Source of the DNA: CAZADH01 sp964483805
GTDB taxonomy: Bacteria > Muiribacteriota > Ozemobacteria > Ozemobacterales > Ozemobacteraceae
Length of the DNA stretch: 30,130 nucleotides
Assembly (NCBI GenBank): GCA_964483805.1
Contig: CAZADH010000035.1
Span: 1 to 30,130 of the forward strand
Reading direction: 5' to 3'
Shown here: positions 14,461-23,029 of the stretch, piece after piece
Layout: every line of letters starts with the position of its first letter
How positions within the stretch are numbered: position 1 is the first letter of the stretch
Made by a program: the position numbers and the translations under genes
The notes under the pieces: generated by a model
Database searches by the model: none
What the model saw: only the letters and a program-made list of their open reading frames with translations
Told to the model about the DNA's origin: nothing

Positions 14461-17400
14461 ATGTATCTCAAATCCCTCGAACTGATGGGTTTCAAGTCGT
14501 TTGCGCGCAAGACGGTTTTCACCTTTGGTCCAGGGATCACCGCCATCATCGGCCCGAACGGATCGGGCAAGAGCAACGTCTGCGACGCCATTCGCTGGGT
14601 GCTTGGCGAGCAGAGTTCCAAGACCCTGCGCGGCTCGTCGATGCGCGACGTCATCTTTGCCGGCACGCCGGCAATGCGCAGCGCCAGCTTTGCCGCGGTC
14701 AAGCTCGTGCTCGACAACGAAGACCGGCGATTGCCGCTCGATTTCACCGAGGTCAGCCTGGCGCGCGAGCTGTACCGCTCGGGCGAGAGCAACTACTATT
14801 TGAATGCCGATCGCACCCTGCTGGGCACCATTCGCGAAATGCTCATGGACACCGGCATCGGTCAGGAAGGCTATTCGGTGATCGGCCAGGGTGTCATCGA
14901 TGACATCATTTTTCAACGCATCCAGAACCGCCGGTCGCTGATCGAAGAAGCGGCAGGCATCACCAAGTTCAAACATCGCAAGGCCAGTGCGCTCACGAAG
15001 CTCGATCACACGCAAGCCAACATCACCCGCGTGCGCGACATCGTCAACGAGATCGAGGGGCAGCTCGGGCCTCTGGCCGAGCAGGCCGCGCGCACCCGCC
15101 AGCACCAGGATCTGACCAACCGGATTCGCAGTCTCGAGATCGATCTGCTCGTCTTCGACCTGGTCGGCTTCTACCAGGAACGCGAGAACGTCGCCTCGAT
15201 GAAACGCGGACTGGTGGCCAAACTCGAAGAGATCCAGCAGTTCATCGAAGAACTGAAGGCCAAGAAAGACGGCACGCACAGCGAGTTGGCCGGCTTCGAA
15301 ACCGAGATCGCCCGACTCAAAGAGGTGTTCAACCAGGTGGGTGGCCGCCTCGAGGTCGAACGGCAGGCCGCATACAAGCTGAAAGAAGAATTGCGCGAGA
15401 ACCACACCCGGCGCGAGTACATCGGCACCGAGATCGAGCAGTTGTCGGTGGCCATCGCCAACGGCACCGACGAGATGACGGCGGCCACGGCAACCCTGAC
15501 CAAGCTCGAAGAAGACCACGCGGCCACCACGCAGGCGGTGAGCGATGCCGCGGCGGCCGAGACCAAGGCCCAGGAGTCGCTGGCCGAACATCTCCGCCAG
15601 CTCACGCGCAACAAAGACTCTGCTTTCCAGGTCGCCATGCGGTTGTCCGAGGGCAAAAACAAACTGGCCAGCGCGCAGCAGCAGATCGACATGCTCAATC
15701 GTCAGCTCAACCGCGGTGGCGGCGAATACGACGATCTGAGCACGGCAATTGCCCTGCTCGAACGTGATACCGAGCGGGTGGTCGCCGATATCGATGCGTT
15801 GAACCGCGAGTTGGTGCTCGAAACTGTGGTCATCGACAAAGACCGGCGCGAGTGTCAAGATCTCGATCGTCAGGTGGCGCGCCTCGAAGAGCAGGCGACC
15901 TCGCTTGCCGACCAGGTCAAGATCGCGCATGCGCGTCGGCACGCGATCGAAGAACTGCAATCGCGCAACGAAGGGTCGCTCAACCGCGGCGTGCGCGAAT
16001 TGCTCGCCCGCAAAGACCGCGAACTGCCCGGTGTTTGCGGCATCGTCGGCGACTTGATCAAGGTGCCGCGAGGCCAGGAAGTCGCCTTTGAAACCGCACT
16101 CGGTGGCAGCATCCAAGACATGATCGTGCGCGACTCGGCGACCGCTGAGGCCGGCATCGCGATGCTCAAGCAGAACAAGTGGGGCCGCGTGACCTTCCTG
16201 CCGCTCGACATGCTGCGGCCGCCGCCGCGCCTCGAGGCGCCGCGGGTGCAGGGTTGTCTGGGCGTGGCGCTCGATCTGGTCGAGTTCGACCCGCAATATT
16301 ATCAGGCCATGGTCCACCTGCTCGGGCGTGTCCTCATTTTCGAGCGGCTCGATGCCGCGGTGGCCTACGCCAAGGGCAGTCGTGATTTCAATCGCATCGT
16401 CACCATCGAAGGCGATGTCGTGCGCTCCTCGGGGGCCATGACCGGCGGTGCCGAGGCGGGCAAGGGCGGCGGCATGCTCAGCCGCAAGCGCGAACTCGAA
16501 GACCTCGTCGCCAAAGCAGAGAAACTCGAACTCGAAGAGAAATCGGCCCGGTCGCAACTGGGCACGCGACGCACCCGGCGCGACCAACTCATGGTCTCGG
16601 TGCGCGAACGCGAAGACAAGCTCAATCGGCGCAAGCAGAGCCTCGAGTTCCTGCAGCACCGCCGCGACGACGTTAACAAGAAGATGGCCGAGAAGCGGGC
16701 GGTCTTTGCCCAGATCGAGGCCGATCGCGAAGAGTTGTCGGCGCAGCGGCAACGCCTCGAGACCGAGAGCGCCGAGTTGCGTGCTGCCATGGCTGAACTC
16801 GAGCAGGAAAACGCCGCCATTGCCAAGCGGCAGGCATCGCAATCGGGCGTCGAAGATGAGCTGCGCAACGGTCTTTTGAAGGCCCAGAAGGCGATGGCCG
16901 ACGGGCGGGTCAAAGAGGCCCAATATGCCGAGCAGATCAAAGCCGCCAGGCGCGAGATCGAAGCGACGAAGAAGCGTCACGACAATGCCGAGAAAAAACG
17001 CAAAGCCGCCATCGATGAACGTGAGCGCCTGATCAAGGCACTCGCCGATTATGAGACCAAACTGGCCGAGCACACCAATGCCGGCAACGCCCTCGAAACC
17101 GAGCAGAAACAGTTGGCTGCCGAACTCGAAACCGCCACCGAGCGTTATCGAAAAATGGCCCAGTCGATCGAGGCGCTCGATCGTCAGCATCAGAGCCGGC
17201 TCAAAATGGAGGAGGCGACCCGCGCCAAGCTCAACGAGCTCGACGTCAAACTCGCCGAGATCAACGCCCATGCCAAACAGAAAGAAGAGGTGCTGGTCAA
17301 CGAGTACGGTTTCGATCTGAACGAAGGCCTGTCCCAGGTTCGCAAGGTCGACAGTCGCGACAGCGTCGTGACCCGGCTCAGCGATCTGCGTGCCGAGCGC

Positions 17401-18057
17401 CAGTCGCTCGAGCCCGTGAACCCATTGGCCATCGAAGACTACGAACGCACGAAAGAGCGCCACGAGTTCCTGCTGGCGCAGATCAAAGACCTCACCGACG
17501 CGGCCGATTCGCTCAACAAGGTCATCGCCGAGATCGAGCGGATCTCGATCGAGCGCTACCGCGAGACCTTTGCCTCGATCAACTCGGCATTCGGCGAGAT
17601 CTTCCAGATCTTGTTCCCGGGCGGCAATGCCCATCTCAAATTGACGAATCCGGACGCACCTCTCGAAAGCAATGTCGAGATCCACGCCCAGTTGCCGGGC
17701 AAGAAGCTGACCACCCTCGAACTGTTCTCGGGTGGCGAGAAGACGCTGATCTCGATTTCCATGCTGTTCGCCATCCTGCAGGTCAAACCGCCGGCGTTCT
17801 GTCTACTCGACGAGGTCGAGGCTGCGCTCGACGAGGCCAACGTCCGCCGCTTCTGCCGCCTGCTGCGCAGTTTCGCCGACAAGACGCAGTTCCTGCTGAT
17901 CACCCACAACAAAGAGACGATGCAGGCTGTAGATACATTGTATGGCATCACCCTCGAGAAGACCGGCATCAGTCGGCCGATCTCGATTCGCTTCGAAGAC
18001 CACGACAAGGTGCGTGAGTTCACCACCAACAAGCCCGAGTTGGCGAAGACCGCGTAG
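14461..18057 (+). CDS. smc: SMC chromosome segregation/condensation ATPase
   Basis: A 1198-residue SMC protein, the usual length, which forms the bacterial condensin with ScpA and ScpB. The N-terminal head has Walker A GPNGSGKSN (31-39). Long coiled coils follow on both sides of the hinge, whose core reads PGVCGIVGDLIKVPRGQ and later MTGGAEAGKGGG. The C-terminal head carries the signature FSGGEKTL (more often LSGGE) and Walker B FCLLDEVEAALDEANV. The ATG at 14461 has AGGAG at 14448-14452, eight bases away, a better fit than the GTG at 14452 or ATG at 14455. ftsY follows 32 bp downstream, a common arrangement. The dyad ATACATTGTAT lies near its 3' end. Confidence 0.97.
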   Translation: MYLKSLELMGFKSFARKTVFTFGPGITAIIGPNGSGKSNVCDAIRWVLGEQSSKTLRGSSMRDVIFAGTPAMRSASFAAVKLVLDNEDRRLPLDFTEVSLARELYRSGESNYYLNADRTLLGTIREMLMDTGIGQEGYSVIGQGVIDDIIFQRIQNRRSLIEEAAGITKFKHRKASALTKLDHTQANITRVRDIVNEIEGQLGPLAEQAARTRQHQDLTNRIRSLEIDLLVFDLVGFYQERENVASMKRGLVAKLEEIQQFIEELKAKKDGTHSELAGFETEIARLKEVFNQVGGRLEVERQAAYKLKEELRENHTRREYIGTEIEQLSVAIANGTDEMTAATATLTKLEEDHAATTQAVSDAAAAETKAQESLAEHLRQLTRNKDSAFQVAMRLSEGKNKLASAQQQIDMLNRQLNRGGGEYDDLSTAIALLERDTERVVADIDALNRELVLETVVIDKDRRECQDLDRQVARLEEQATSLADQVKIAHARRHAIEELQSRNEGSLNRGVRELLARKDRELPGVCGIVGDLIKVPRGQEVAFETALGGSIQDMIVRDSATAEAGIAMLKQNKWGRVTFLPLDMLRPPPRLEAPRVQGCLGVALDLVEFDPQYYQAMVHLLGRVLIFERLDAAVAYAKGSRDFNRIVTIEGDVVRSSGAMTGGAEAGKGGGMLSRKRELEDLVAKAEKLELEEKSARSQLGTRRTRRDQLMVSVREREDKLNRRKQSLEFLQHRRDDVNKKMAEKRAVFAQIEADREELSAQRQRLETESAELRAAMAELEQENAAIAKRQASQSGVEDELRNGLLKAQKAMADGRVKEAQYAEQIKAARREIEATKKRHDNAEKKRKAAIDERERLIKALADYETKLAEHTNAGNALETEQKQLAAELETATERYRKMAQSIEALDRQHQSRLKMEEATRAKLNELDVKLAEINAHAKQKEEVLVNEYGFDLNEGLSQVRKVDSRDSVVTRLSDLRAERQSLEPVNPLAIEDYERTKERHEFLLAQIKDLTDAADSLNKVIAEIERISIERYRETFASINSAFGEIFQILFPGGNAHLKLTNPDAPLESNVEIHAQLPGKKLTTLELFSGGEKTLISISMLFAILQVKPPAFCLLDEVEAALDEANVRRFCRLLRSFADKTQFLLITHNKETMQAVDTLYGITLEKTGISRPISIRFEDHDKVREFTTNKPELAKTA

Positions 18058-18089
18058 ATCCTGCCGCAGGCGCGGCCACGGAGGAACCC

Positions 18090-19583
18090 ATGACGCAAGA
18101 AACGAAACCGCAAACCGCGAATACCTGGGACGAACCGCGGATCGTGGTGTTCTTGATCGGCCTGTGTCTGCTGATCGAGGCCGGTTTGATCTACTACCAG
18201 GCCGGTGAGCAGCAACTGGTGGTCTCGCTGGTCACCGGTGTCTCAGGGCTCACGCTGTTTCTGTTCGCGTTGCTCGTGCCTCTCGAAGACCCCGACGGCG
18301 ACGACCAGGAAGTCAGCAGGACCTCGGTCAACCGCATGGTGATCGAAGACGAAGACCGTCCGTTGCTCGCGCCGGCCGGCGATGACTCGACCGAGATCGA
18401 ACTCGACCAGAAAGACGATGCCGTCGACGACGATGTGTCGATGGGTGTCGATCACGGCGAGGAGCCGCCGCCTGCCACAGCGGAAGCCCGGCCCCAGGCG
18501 CGTGAAACCGACGCTCGCGTGGCCGAGAGGCCCGTCGACAAACCGCTCGAGAAACCCGTCGAGTCAGTGAAGCCCGTGGTCGAGAGCGCGCCCGCGGCGG
18601 CGGTGGCCGAGGCGGCACCGGAACCGCAGTTATCGTGGTTCGACCGGCTGAAGAACGGGCTCAAAAAGACCCGTGACGGTTTTGTGCAGAAGCTCAAGCG
18701 CCTGGTGGTGGGCGCGACCAAGATCGATGACGACCTCATGGACAACCTCGAAGAGACGCTCTACGAGGCTGACATCGGCGTGACGACCGGGCACGAACTG
18801 CTCGACATGCTCAAGAAACGCGTGGCCGACGAAGACATCAAAGACGCCGGCAAGGTCTACGACATCCTCAAAGACGCGTTGATGAAGAAGCTCACCCAGA
18901 TGAGTCCACAGATGAACGTTAACAATGCCGGCCTCAACGTGGTGCTCATCGTCGGGGTCAACGGCGTCGGCAAGACGACCACGATTGCCAAGCTGGCACG
19001 CCACTATTCGCAGGCCGGCAAGAAGGTTCTGCTTGCGGCCGGCGATACGTTCCGCGCCGCGGCCATCGACCAGATCCAGATCTGGGGCGACCGTGTCGGT
19101 GTCGAGGTGATTCGTGGCGCCGAGGGTGGTGATCCCGGGGCGCTGGTGTTCGATGCGATCCACGCGGCGAAGAAGCGTGACGCGCATCTCCTCGTCATCG
19201 ACACCGCCGGCCGTCTGCACGTGAAGGCCAATCTCATGGACGAACTGAAGAAACTGCGCAAGATCATCGCCAAGGAAGCCGAGGGCGGGCCGCACGAGAC
19301 GCTCCTGGTCGTCGATGCCACGACCGGTCAGAATGCCGTGCAGCAAGCCAAGACCTTCAACGAGGCGATCGAGATTTCGGGGCTCATCATGACCAAACTC
19401 GACGGCACCGCCAAGGGCGGTGTCCTGTTTGCCGTGCAAGAGCAGGTGCATGCGCCGTTGAAGTTCATCGGCATCGGCGAAAAAATGGATGATCTGCGGC
19501 CGTTCGAGCCCAAGGAGTTCCTCGAGGCGTTGTTCGCCGACGACAGCAACAAGACCAAGACCAGCGACTACCAGGTCATGTAA
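18090..19583 (+). CDS. ftsY: FtsY, SRP receptor GTPase with two N-terminal membrane helices
   Basis: The signal recognition particle receptor, docking SRP-ribosome complexes at the membrane translocon. The 497 residues comprise two N-terminal hydrophobic helices (about 17-36 and 43-64), an acidic Ala/Pro/Glu-rich linker (65-180) and an NG GTPase domain from about 182. GTPase motifs are GVNGVGKTTT (289-298), GDTFRAAA (318-325), DTAGR (371-375) and TKLDGTAKGG, with the closing GIGEKMDDLRPFEP. Most FtsY proteins attach to the membrane by an amphipathic helix; integral helices occur in a minority, so this is a real variation. The start has GGAGGA five bases upstream. A GC hairpin past the stop probably ends the smc-ftsY transcript. 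Confidence 0.96.
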   Translation: MTQETKPQTANTWDEPRIVVFLIGLCLLIEAGLIYYQAGEQQLVVSLVTGVSGLTLFLFALLVPLEDPDGDDQEVSRTSVNRMVIEDEDRPLLAPAGDDSTEIELDQKDDAVDDDVSMGVDHGEEPPPATAEARPQARETDARVAERPVDKPLEKPVESVKPVVESAPAAAVAEAAPEPQLSWFDRLKNGLKKTRDGFVQKLKRLVVGATKIDDDLMDNLEETLYEADIGVTTGHELLDMLKKRVADEDIKDAGKVYDILKDALMKKLTQMSPQMNVNNAGLNVVLIVGVNGVGKTTTIAKLARHYSQAGKKVLLAAGDTFRAAAIDQIQIWGDRVGVEVIRGAEGGDPGALVFDAIHAAKKRDAHLLVIDTAGRLHVKANLMDELKKLRKIIAKEAEGGPHETLLVVDATTGQNAVQQAKTFNEAIEISGLIMTKLDGTAKGGVLFAVQEQVHAPLKFIGIGEKMDDLRPFEPKEFLEALFADDSNKTKTSDYQVM

Positions 19584-19596
19584 CCCGGCGTGGCGA

Positions 19597-19613
19597 GCAA
19601 TACCATGTATTGC
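19597..19613. repeat. Perfect 17-bp dyad GCAATAC-CAT-GTATTGC
   Basis: Arms of seven bases are exact complements around CAT. It sits 14 bp past the ftsY stop and 19 bp before the likely start of the hybrid kinase. It is the most symmetric member of the scattered ATAC-N3-GTAT family and could be an operator. Confidence 0.7.
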
Positions 19614-19620
19614 GAAAAGC

Positions 19621-19645
19621 GGGGGCGGCCGATGCGGCTGCCCCC
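19621..19645 (+). terminator. Strong GC hairpin, ftsY terminator overlapping the kinase start
   Basis: GGGGGCGGCC (19621-19630) pairs with GGCTGCCCCC (19636-19645), ten pairs with one G-U, around the loop GATGC. A short T-run, GTTTG, follows. The loop contains the ATG at 19632 that best starts the hybrid kinase. Confidence 0.6.
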
Positions 19646-22600
19646 GTTTGGCGCCACACCGATCTTGGCACGGGCGGCGCGTCTCTGGCTGGGGGTGCTG
19701 GCCTGTGCCGTCGGGTTGTTGCTGGCAGTTCCCGCGTCGGCTGACCCGGTTGTCGCGCTGAGCGAAGGCGAACGCGCGTATCTGGAGGCGCACCCGACCG
19801 TGCGCATGGGCGCCGATGCCGCGTGGCCGCCCTTCGATTTTGTCGATGGCGAGGGCCGGCATTGTGGCATCAACGCCGACTATGTCGCGTTGGTCGCGAA
19901 GAAGCTGGGCTGTCACATCGAGGTCGTCTGCGGCCAATGGCTCGAGATTCAAGAGCGCTGCCGGCGCGGTGAAATCGACGGACTGCTGGGGCCCAGTCGT
20001 AACCCAGACCGCGAGCGATGGTTGCTCTTCACCCGCAGTTACCTGGCTTCACCGCACGTCATTCTGACCCGTGAAAGCGACCGGGTGATACGCAGCGTGC
20101 ACGATCTGGCCGGGCGCCGCGTGGCCCACAACCAAGGGGATGGCATCGTTGTTTTGTTGCGCGAACAGGCCTCGGCCGCGCAACTCCTGCCGTTCCCGTC
20201 GTGCGGCGAGGCTCTGGCGGCGGTGTCGTCCGGCCAGGCCGAGGCCGCCGTATTGACCATGGCCCAGGCCGGCCATGATATCGAAAAGAACCTGATCACC
20301 AATCTGAAAGTGCAGAAAGTGCTGGGTGTACTCGATGACTCCCGGCTCCATTTGGCTGTGCGCAGCGACCGGTCTGTGTTGCGGGATCTGCTGCAGAAAG
20401 GGCTCGATGCGATCACCGACGAGGAGCATCGCGTTATCCGGCGGCGTTGGATCCCGCTCATGGCACAGACGGATGGCAAACAGGAGTTCGGCCTGACCTC
20501 CACCGAAAAGGCCTGGTTGCAGGCCCATCGCAACCTGCGCTTGGGCTTCGATCCGGCCTGGGCGCCGATCGAGTATCGTGACACCGAGGGTGTGCACCGC
20601 GGGGTTGCCGCGGAGTATTTGCGCAAAATTGCCGATGCGCTGGCGATTCGCTTCGACCCCGGCCAAGCGCGAACCTGGTCTGCCACGATGGAAGCCGCGG
20701 CCCGGGGGGAGGTCGATGTTCTCTCGGCCCTGATGGTGACGCCCGAGAGAGAAAAATACCTTGTATTTACAAGACCGTTCTTCCAGACCTCGATGGTCAT
20801 CGCCACGCGCCGGGAGTCCGCGACGGCCAATCGGCTCGAAGAACTGGCGGGTCGCCGGGTTGGTGTGGTGCAGGGGTATGCGGTCCAGAGCCTGCTGGCC
20901 CGCGATTTCCCCGACGTGACGGTGGTGCCGGTTCGTGACAACGAAGAAGGTTTGCTGGCGCTGGCGCGGGGCGACCTCGACGCTTATATCGACGCCATCC
21001 CATCGATCACCTGTGCGGTGCAGAAGTTGGTGCTCGGTGACGTCATCGCGGTCACCGGGGTGACCCCTTACCCATACGCAGTCTCGATCGGGGTGCGCAA
21101 GGACCTGGCTCCCCTGCGTGACATCATCGACCGGTTTCTCGAGACCATTCCGGCCTCCGAGCGGATGACCATCGAGCGTCTGTGCTTCGAACAGGCTGCC
21201 CGTCCCGATTCCGGGCAGTTCTGGCGCCAGGTTGGGCGCTGGGTGGCGGTCTTTCTCGTGATCGGCATGTTTTTCGTCGGCGTGATTCTGTGGTGGAACC
21301 GGCGACTGGCGCGTGAGGTGCGCGTGCGCTTGGCCGTCGAGTCTGAGTTGATGCGCGAGCAAGAGAAGACCGAAGCCGCGAGTCGTGCCAAGAGCGAGTT
21401 CGTGGCCCGGGTCAGTCACGACATTCGCACGCCGATGAACGCCATTCTCGGCTTCGCCGAGGTTCTGGCGCGGCGGCCGATGACGACCGATCAGCGCGCA
21501 GCCGTCGAGGCGATCCTCGACTCGAGCAAGGTCATGATCGCGCTCGTCAACGATCTGCTCGATCTGGCCAAGATCGAAGAAGGGCGCCTCGAGATCTGCC
21601 CGGTGGTCGTCGATCTGCCGGAGCTGGCTTCCGGAATCTGTACGATGTACCGCGGTTTGGCCGAGAGCAAACGACTCGCATTGATCGTGGCGGTCACGCC
21701 CACGGTGCCGCGATATGTCAGTATCGACGAGATTCGGCTCAGGCAGATTCTTGCCAACCTGGTGAACAACGCGATCAAGTTCACCGACCGTGGCAGGGTC
21801 GAGGTTGCGCTCGACGCGGTTGTGCTCGGAGATACGGCCGATCTGACCATCCGGGTCATCGACACCGGCGTCGGCATTCCGAGCGCCCACCTGGCCTCGA
21901 TCTTCGAGTCGTTCGCCCAGCAACCCGGCCAGAGTCGCCGGTATGGCGGCACCGGTCTGGGGTTGGCGATTTCCCGACAACTGGCCACGCTCATGCAAGG
22001 AACGCTCCAGGTCGAGAGCGAGCAGGGCAAGGGGACTGTCTTCACGTTGCGGCTCGAACGCGTCCCGGTGTCGTCGAGTCCACCGCGGCGAGCAAATGTG
22101 GTCGAGAGCGAGGAGCGGTTTCAGCCAGCCTCAGTCCTGATCGTCGACGACACCGAGTCGAACCGCCAGTTGGTGCGAGAGATGCTGCGTGTCCACCCGT
22201 TTCGTATCGAAGAGGCGGCGGATGGGGTCGAGGCGCTCGAACGGGCCCGGCGCCATCGCCCCGATGTGATGATTCTCGACGTCGAAATGCCCCGCATGGA
22301 CGGTTGCGCGGTGGTCCACCAGGTGCGCCAGGACGCGAGCCTGGCAACGGTGCCGATCATCCTGCTGACGGCGTCGCTGCTGCAGAATGGCGACCCGTTT
22401 GTCTTGCAGAATGTGGTGCGAGTCTTGCGCAAACCGGTGACGAGCGGCGATCTCAACGAGGCGCTCGCGCTCGTGCTCGCGCGCGCCGAGGGAGGTGGTG
22501 CATTGCGGCACCCAGTGCCGGTCTCGCCGCCGGTGCCGATTCCCGCAGTTGCGCTTCAGCCAGGGGGTGAGGGGCGGCCGATCGTGTTGGTCGTCGATGA

Positions 22601-22940
22601 CCAACCGGTGATCCGTCGTCTCCTGGGCGAGTATCTGAACACCGTGGGCTGCACCATGCTCGAAGCCGCTTCCGGCGGGCAGGCGTTGGACCGTATGCAG
22701 GGGACCGTGCCGACGTTGGTGATCACCGATTTCAACATGCCGGACATGACCGGCGTGGCGCTGCGCGAGCGCATGCGCGGCGATTCGCGGCTGGCCGCGG
22801 TGCCGGTGGTCTTTCTGTCGGGAGCCGACCTGCCGGTCGAACTGGCCGGCACCGCGATCTGCCTGCGCAAACCCGTGTCAATTGCCGAATTGACCGCAGC
22901 GTTGCGTCAGGTTGTCCCCGGTCTGGCCCCGACAAGATAG
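19632..22940 (+). CDS. Hybrid sensor histidine kinase: two SBP domains, HisKA-HATPase, two REC
   Basis: A BvgS/EvgS-like membrane hybrid kinase of 1102 residues from the ATG at 19632. A signal peptide (cleavage near PASA-DP) is followed by two periplasmic solute-binding type-3 domains (roughly 37-275 and 285-525), a membrane helix (about 537-556), HisKA with phospho-accepting His596 in VSHDIRTPMNAI, a HATPase domain (NNAIKF, DTGVGI, GGTGLGLAIS), and two receivers with Asp883 (LDVEMPRMDG) and Asp1033 (TDFNMPDMTG). Unlike BvgS it has no C-terminal Hpt, so a separate Hpt protein is needed. Amino acids or similar small ligands are the usual cues for this sensor type. The start is uncertain: GTG at 19590 and TTG at 19664 are also in frame. 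Confidence 0.9.
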   Translation: MRLPPFGATPILARAARLWLGVLACAVGLLLAVPASADPVVALSEGERAYLEAHPTVRMGADAAWPPFDFVDGEGRHCGINADYVALVAKKLGCHIEVVCGQWLEIQERCRRGEIDGLLGPSRNPDRERWLLFTRSYLASPHVILTRESDRVIRSVHDLAGRRVAHNQGDGIVVLLREQASAAQLLPFPSCGEALAAVSSGQAEAAVLTMAQAGHDIEKNLITNLKVQKVLGVLDDSRLHLAVRSDRSVLRDLLQKGLDAITDEEHRVIRRRWIPLMAQTDGKQEFGLTSTEKAWLQAHRNLRLGFDPAWAPIEYRDTEGVHRGVAAEYLRKIADALAIRFDPGQARTWSATMEAAARGEVDVLSALMVTPEREKYLVFTRPFFQTSMVIATRRESATANRLEELAGRRVGVVQGYAVQSLLARDFPDVTVVPVRDNEEGLLALARGDLDAYIDAIPSITCAVQKLVLGDVIAVTGVTPYPYAVSIGVRKDLAPLRDIIDRFLETIPASERMTIERLCFEQAARPDSGQFWRQVGRWVAVFLVIGMFFVGVILWWNRRLAREVRVRLAVESELMREQEKTEAASRAKSEFVARVSHDIRTPMNAILGFAEVLARRPMTTDQRAAVEAILDSSKVMIALVNDLLDLAKIEEGRLEICPVVVDLPELASGICTMYRGLAESKRLALIVAVTPTVPRYVSIDEIRLRQILANLVNNAIKFTDRGRVEVALDAVVLGDTADLTIRVIDTGVGIPSAHLASIFESFAQQPGQSRRYGGTGLGLAISRQLATLMQGTLQVESEQGKGTVFTLRLERVPVSSSPPRRANVVESEERFQPASVLIVDDTESNRQLVREMLRVHPFRIEEAADGVEALERARRHRPDVMILDVEMPRMDGCAVVHQVRQDASLATVPIILLTASLLQNGDPFVLQNVVRVLRKPVTSGDLNEALALVLARAEGGGALRHPVPVSPPVPIPAVALQPGGEGRPIVLVVDDQPVIRRLLGEYLNTVGCTMLEAASGGQALDRMQGTVPTLVITDFNMPDMTGVALRERMRGDSRLAAVPVVFLSGADLPVELAGTAICLRKPVSIAELTAALRQVVPGLAPTR

Positions 22941-23029
22941 CAATACGATAGATTGCTTATATATTGCCAGATAAGACAAGGCGTGGCGCCATGCCGGGCC
23001 CGCACGATTCGCGTCGCGCGACCGGGTCG
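22941..23029. other. Convergent intergenic gap with AT-rich partial dyad
   Basis: The gap between the kinase and the minus-strand gene carries GCAAT (22941-22945) and ATTGC (22953-22957) around a seven-base loop, followed by TTATATATTGCC. This resembles the dyads at 6392 and 19597. A short GC palindrome lies near 22980-22996. There is no clear terminator T-run. Confidence 0.4.

Noticed and set aside
14422..17685. A 1087-codon open frame antisense to smc
   Set aside because: It mirrors the smc reading frame; long antisense frames arise from GC-rich codon bias. The product is low-complexity Leu/Gly/Phe sequence without a fold signature, and smc is certain.
20049..21998. A 649-codon antisense frame over the hybrid kinase
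   Set aside because: Shadow of the kinase gene: Arg/Gln/His-rich, no start signal, no domain.
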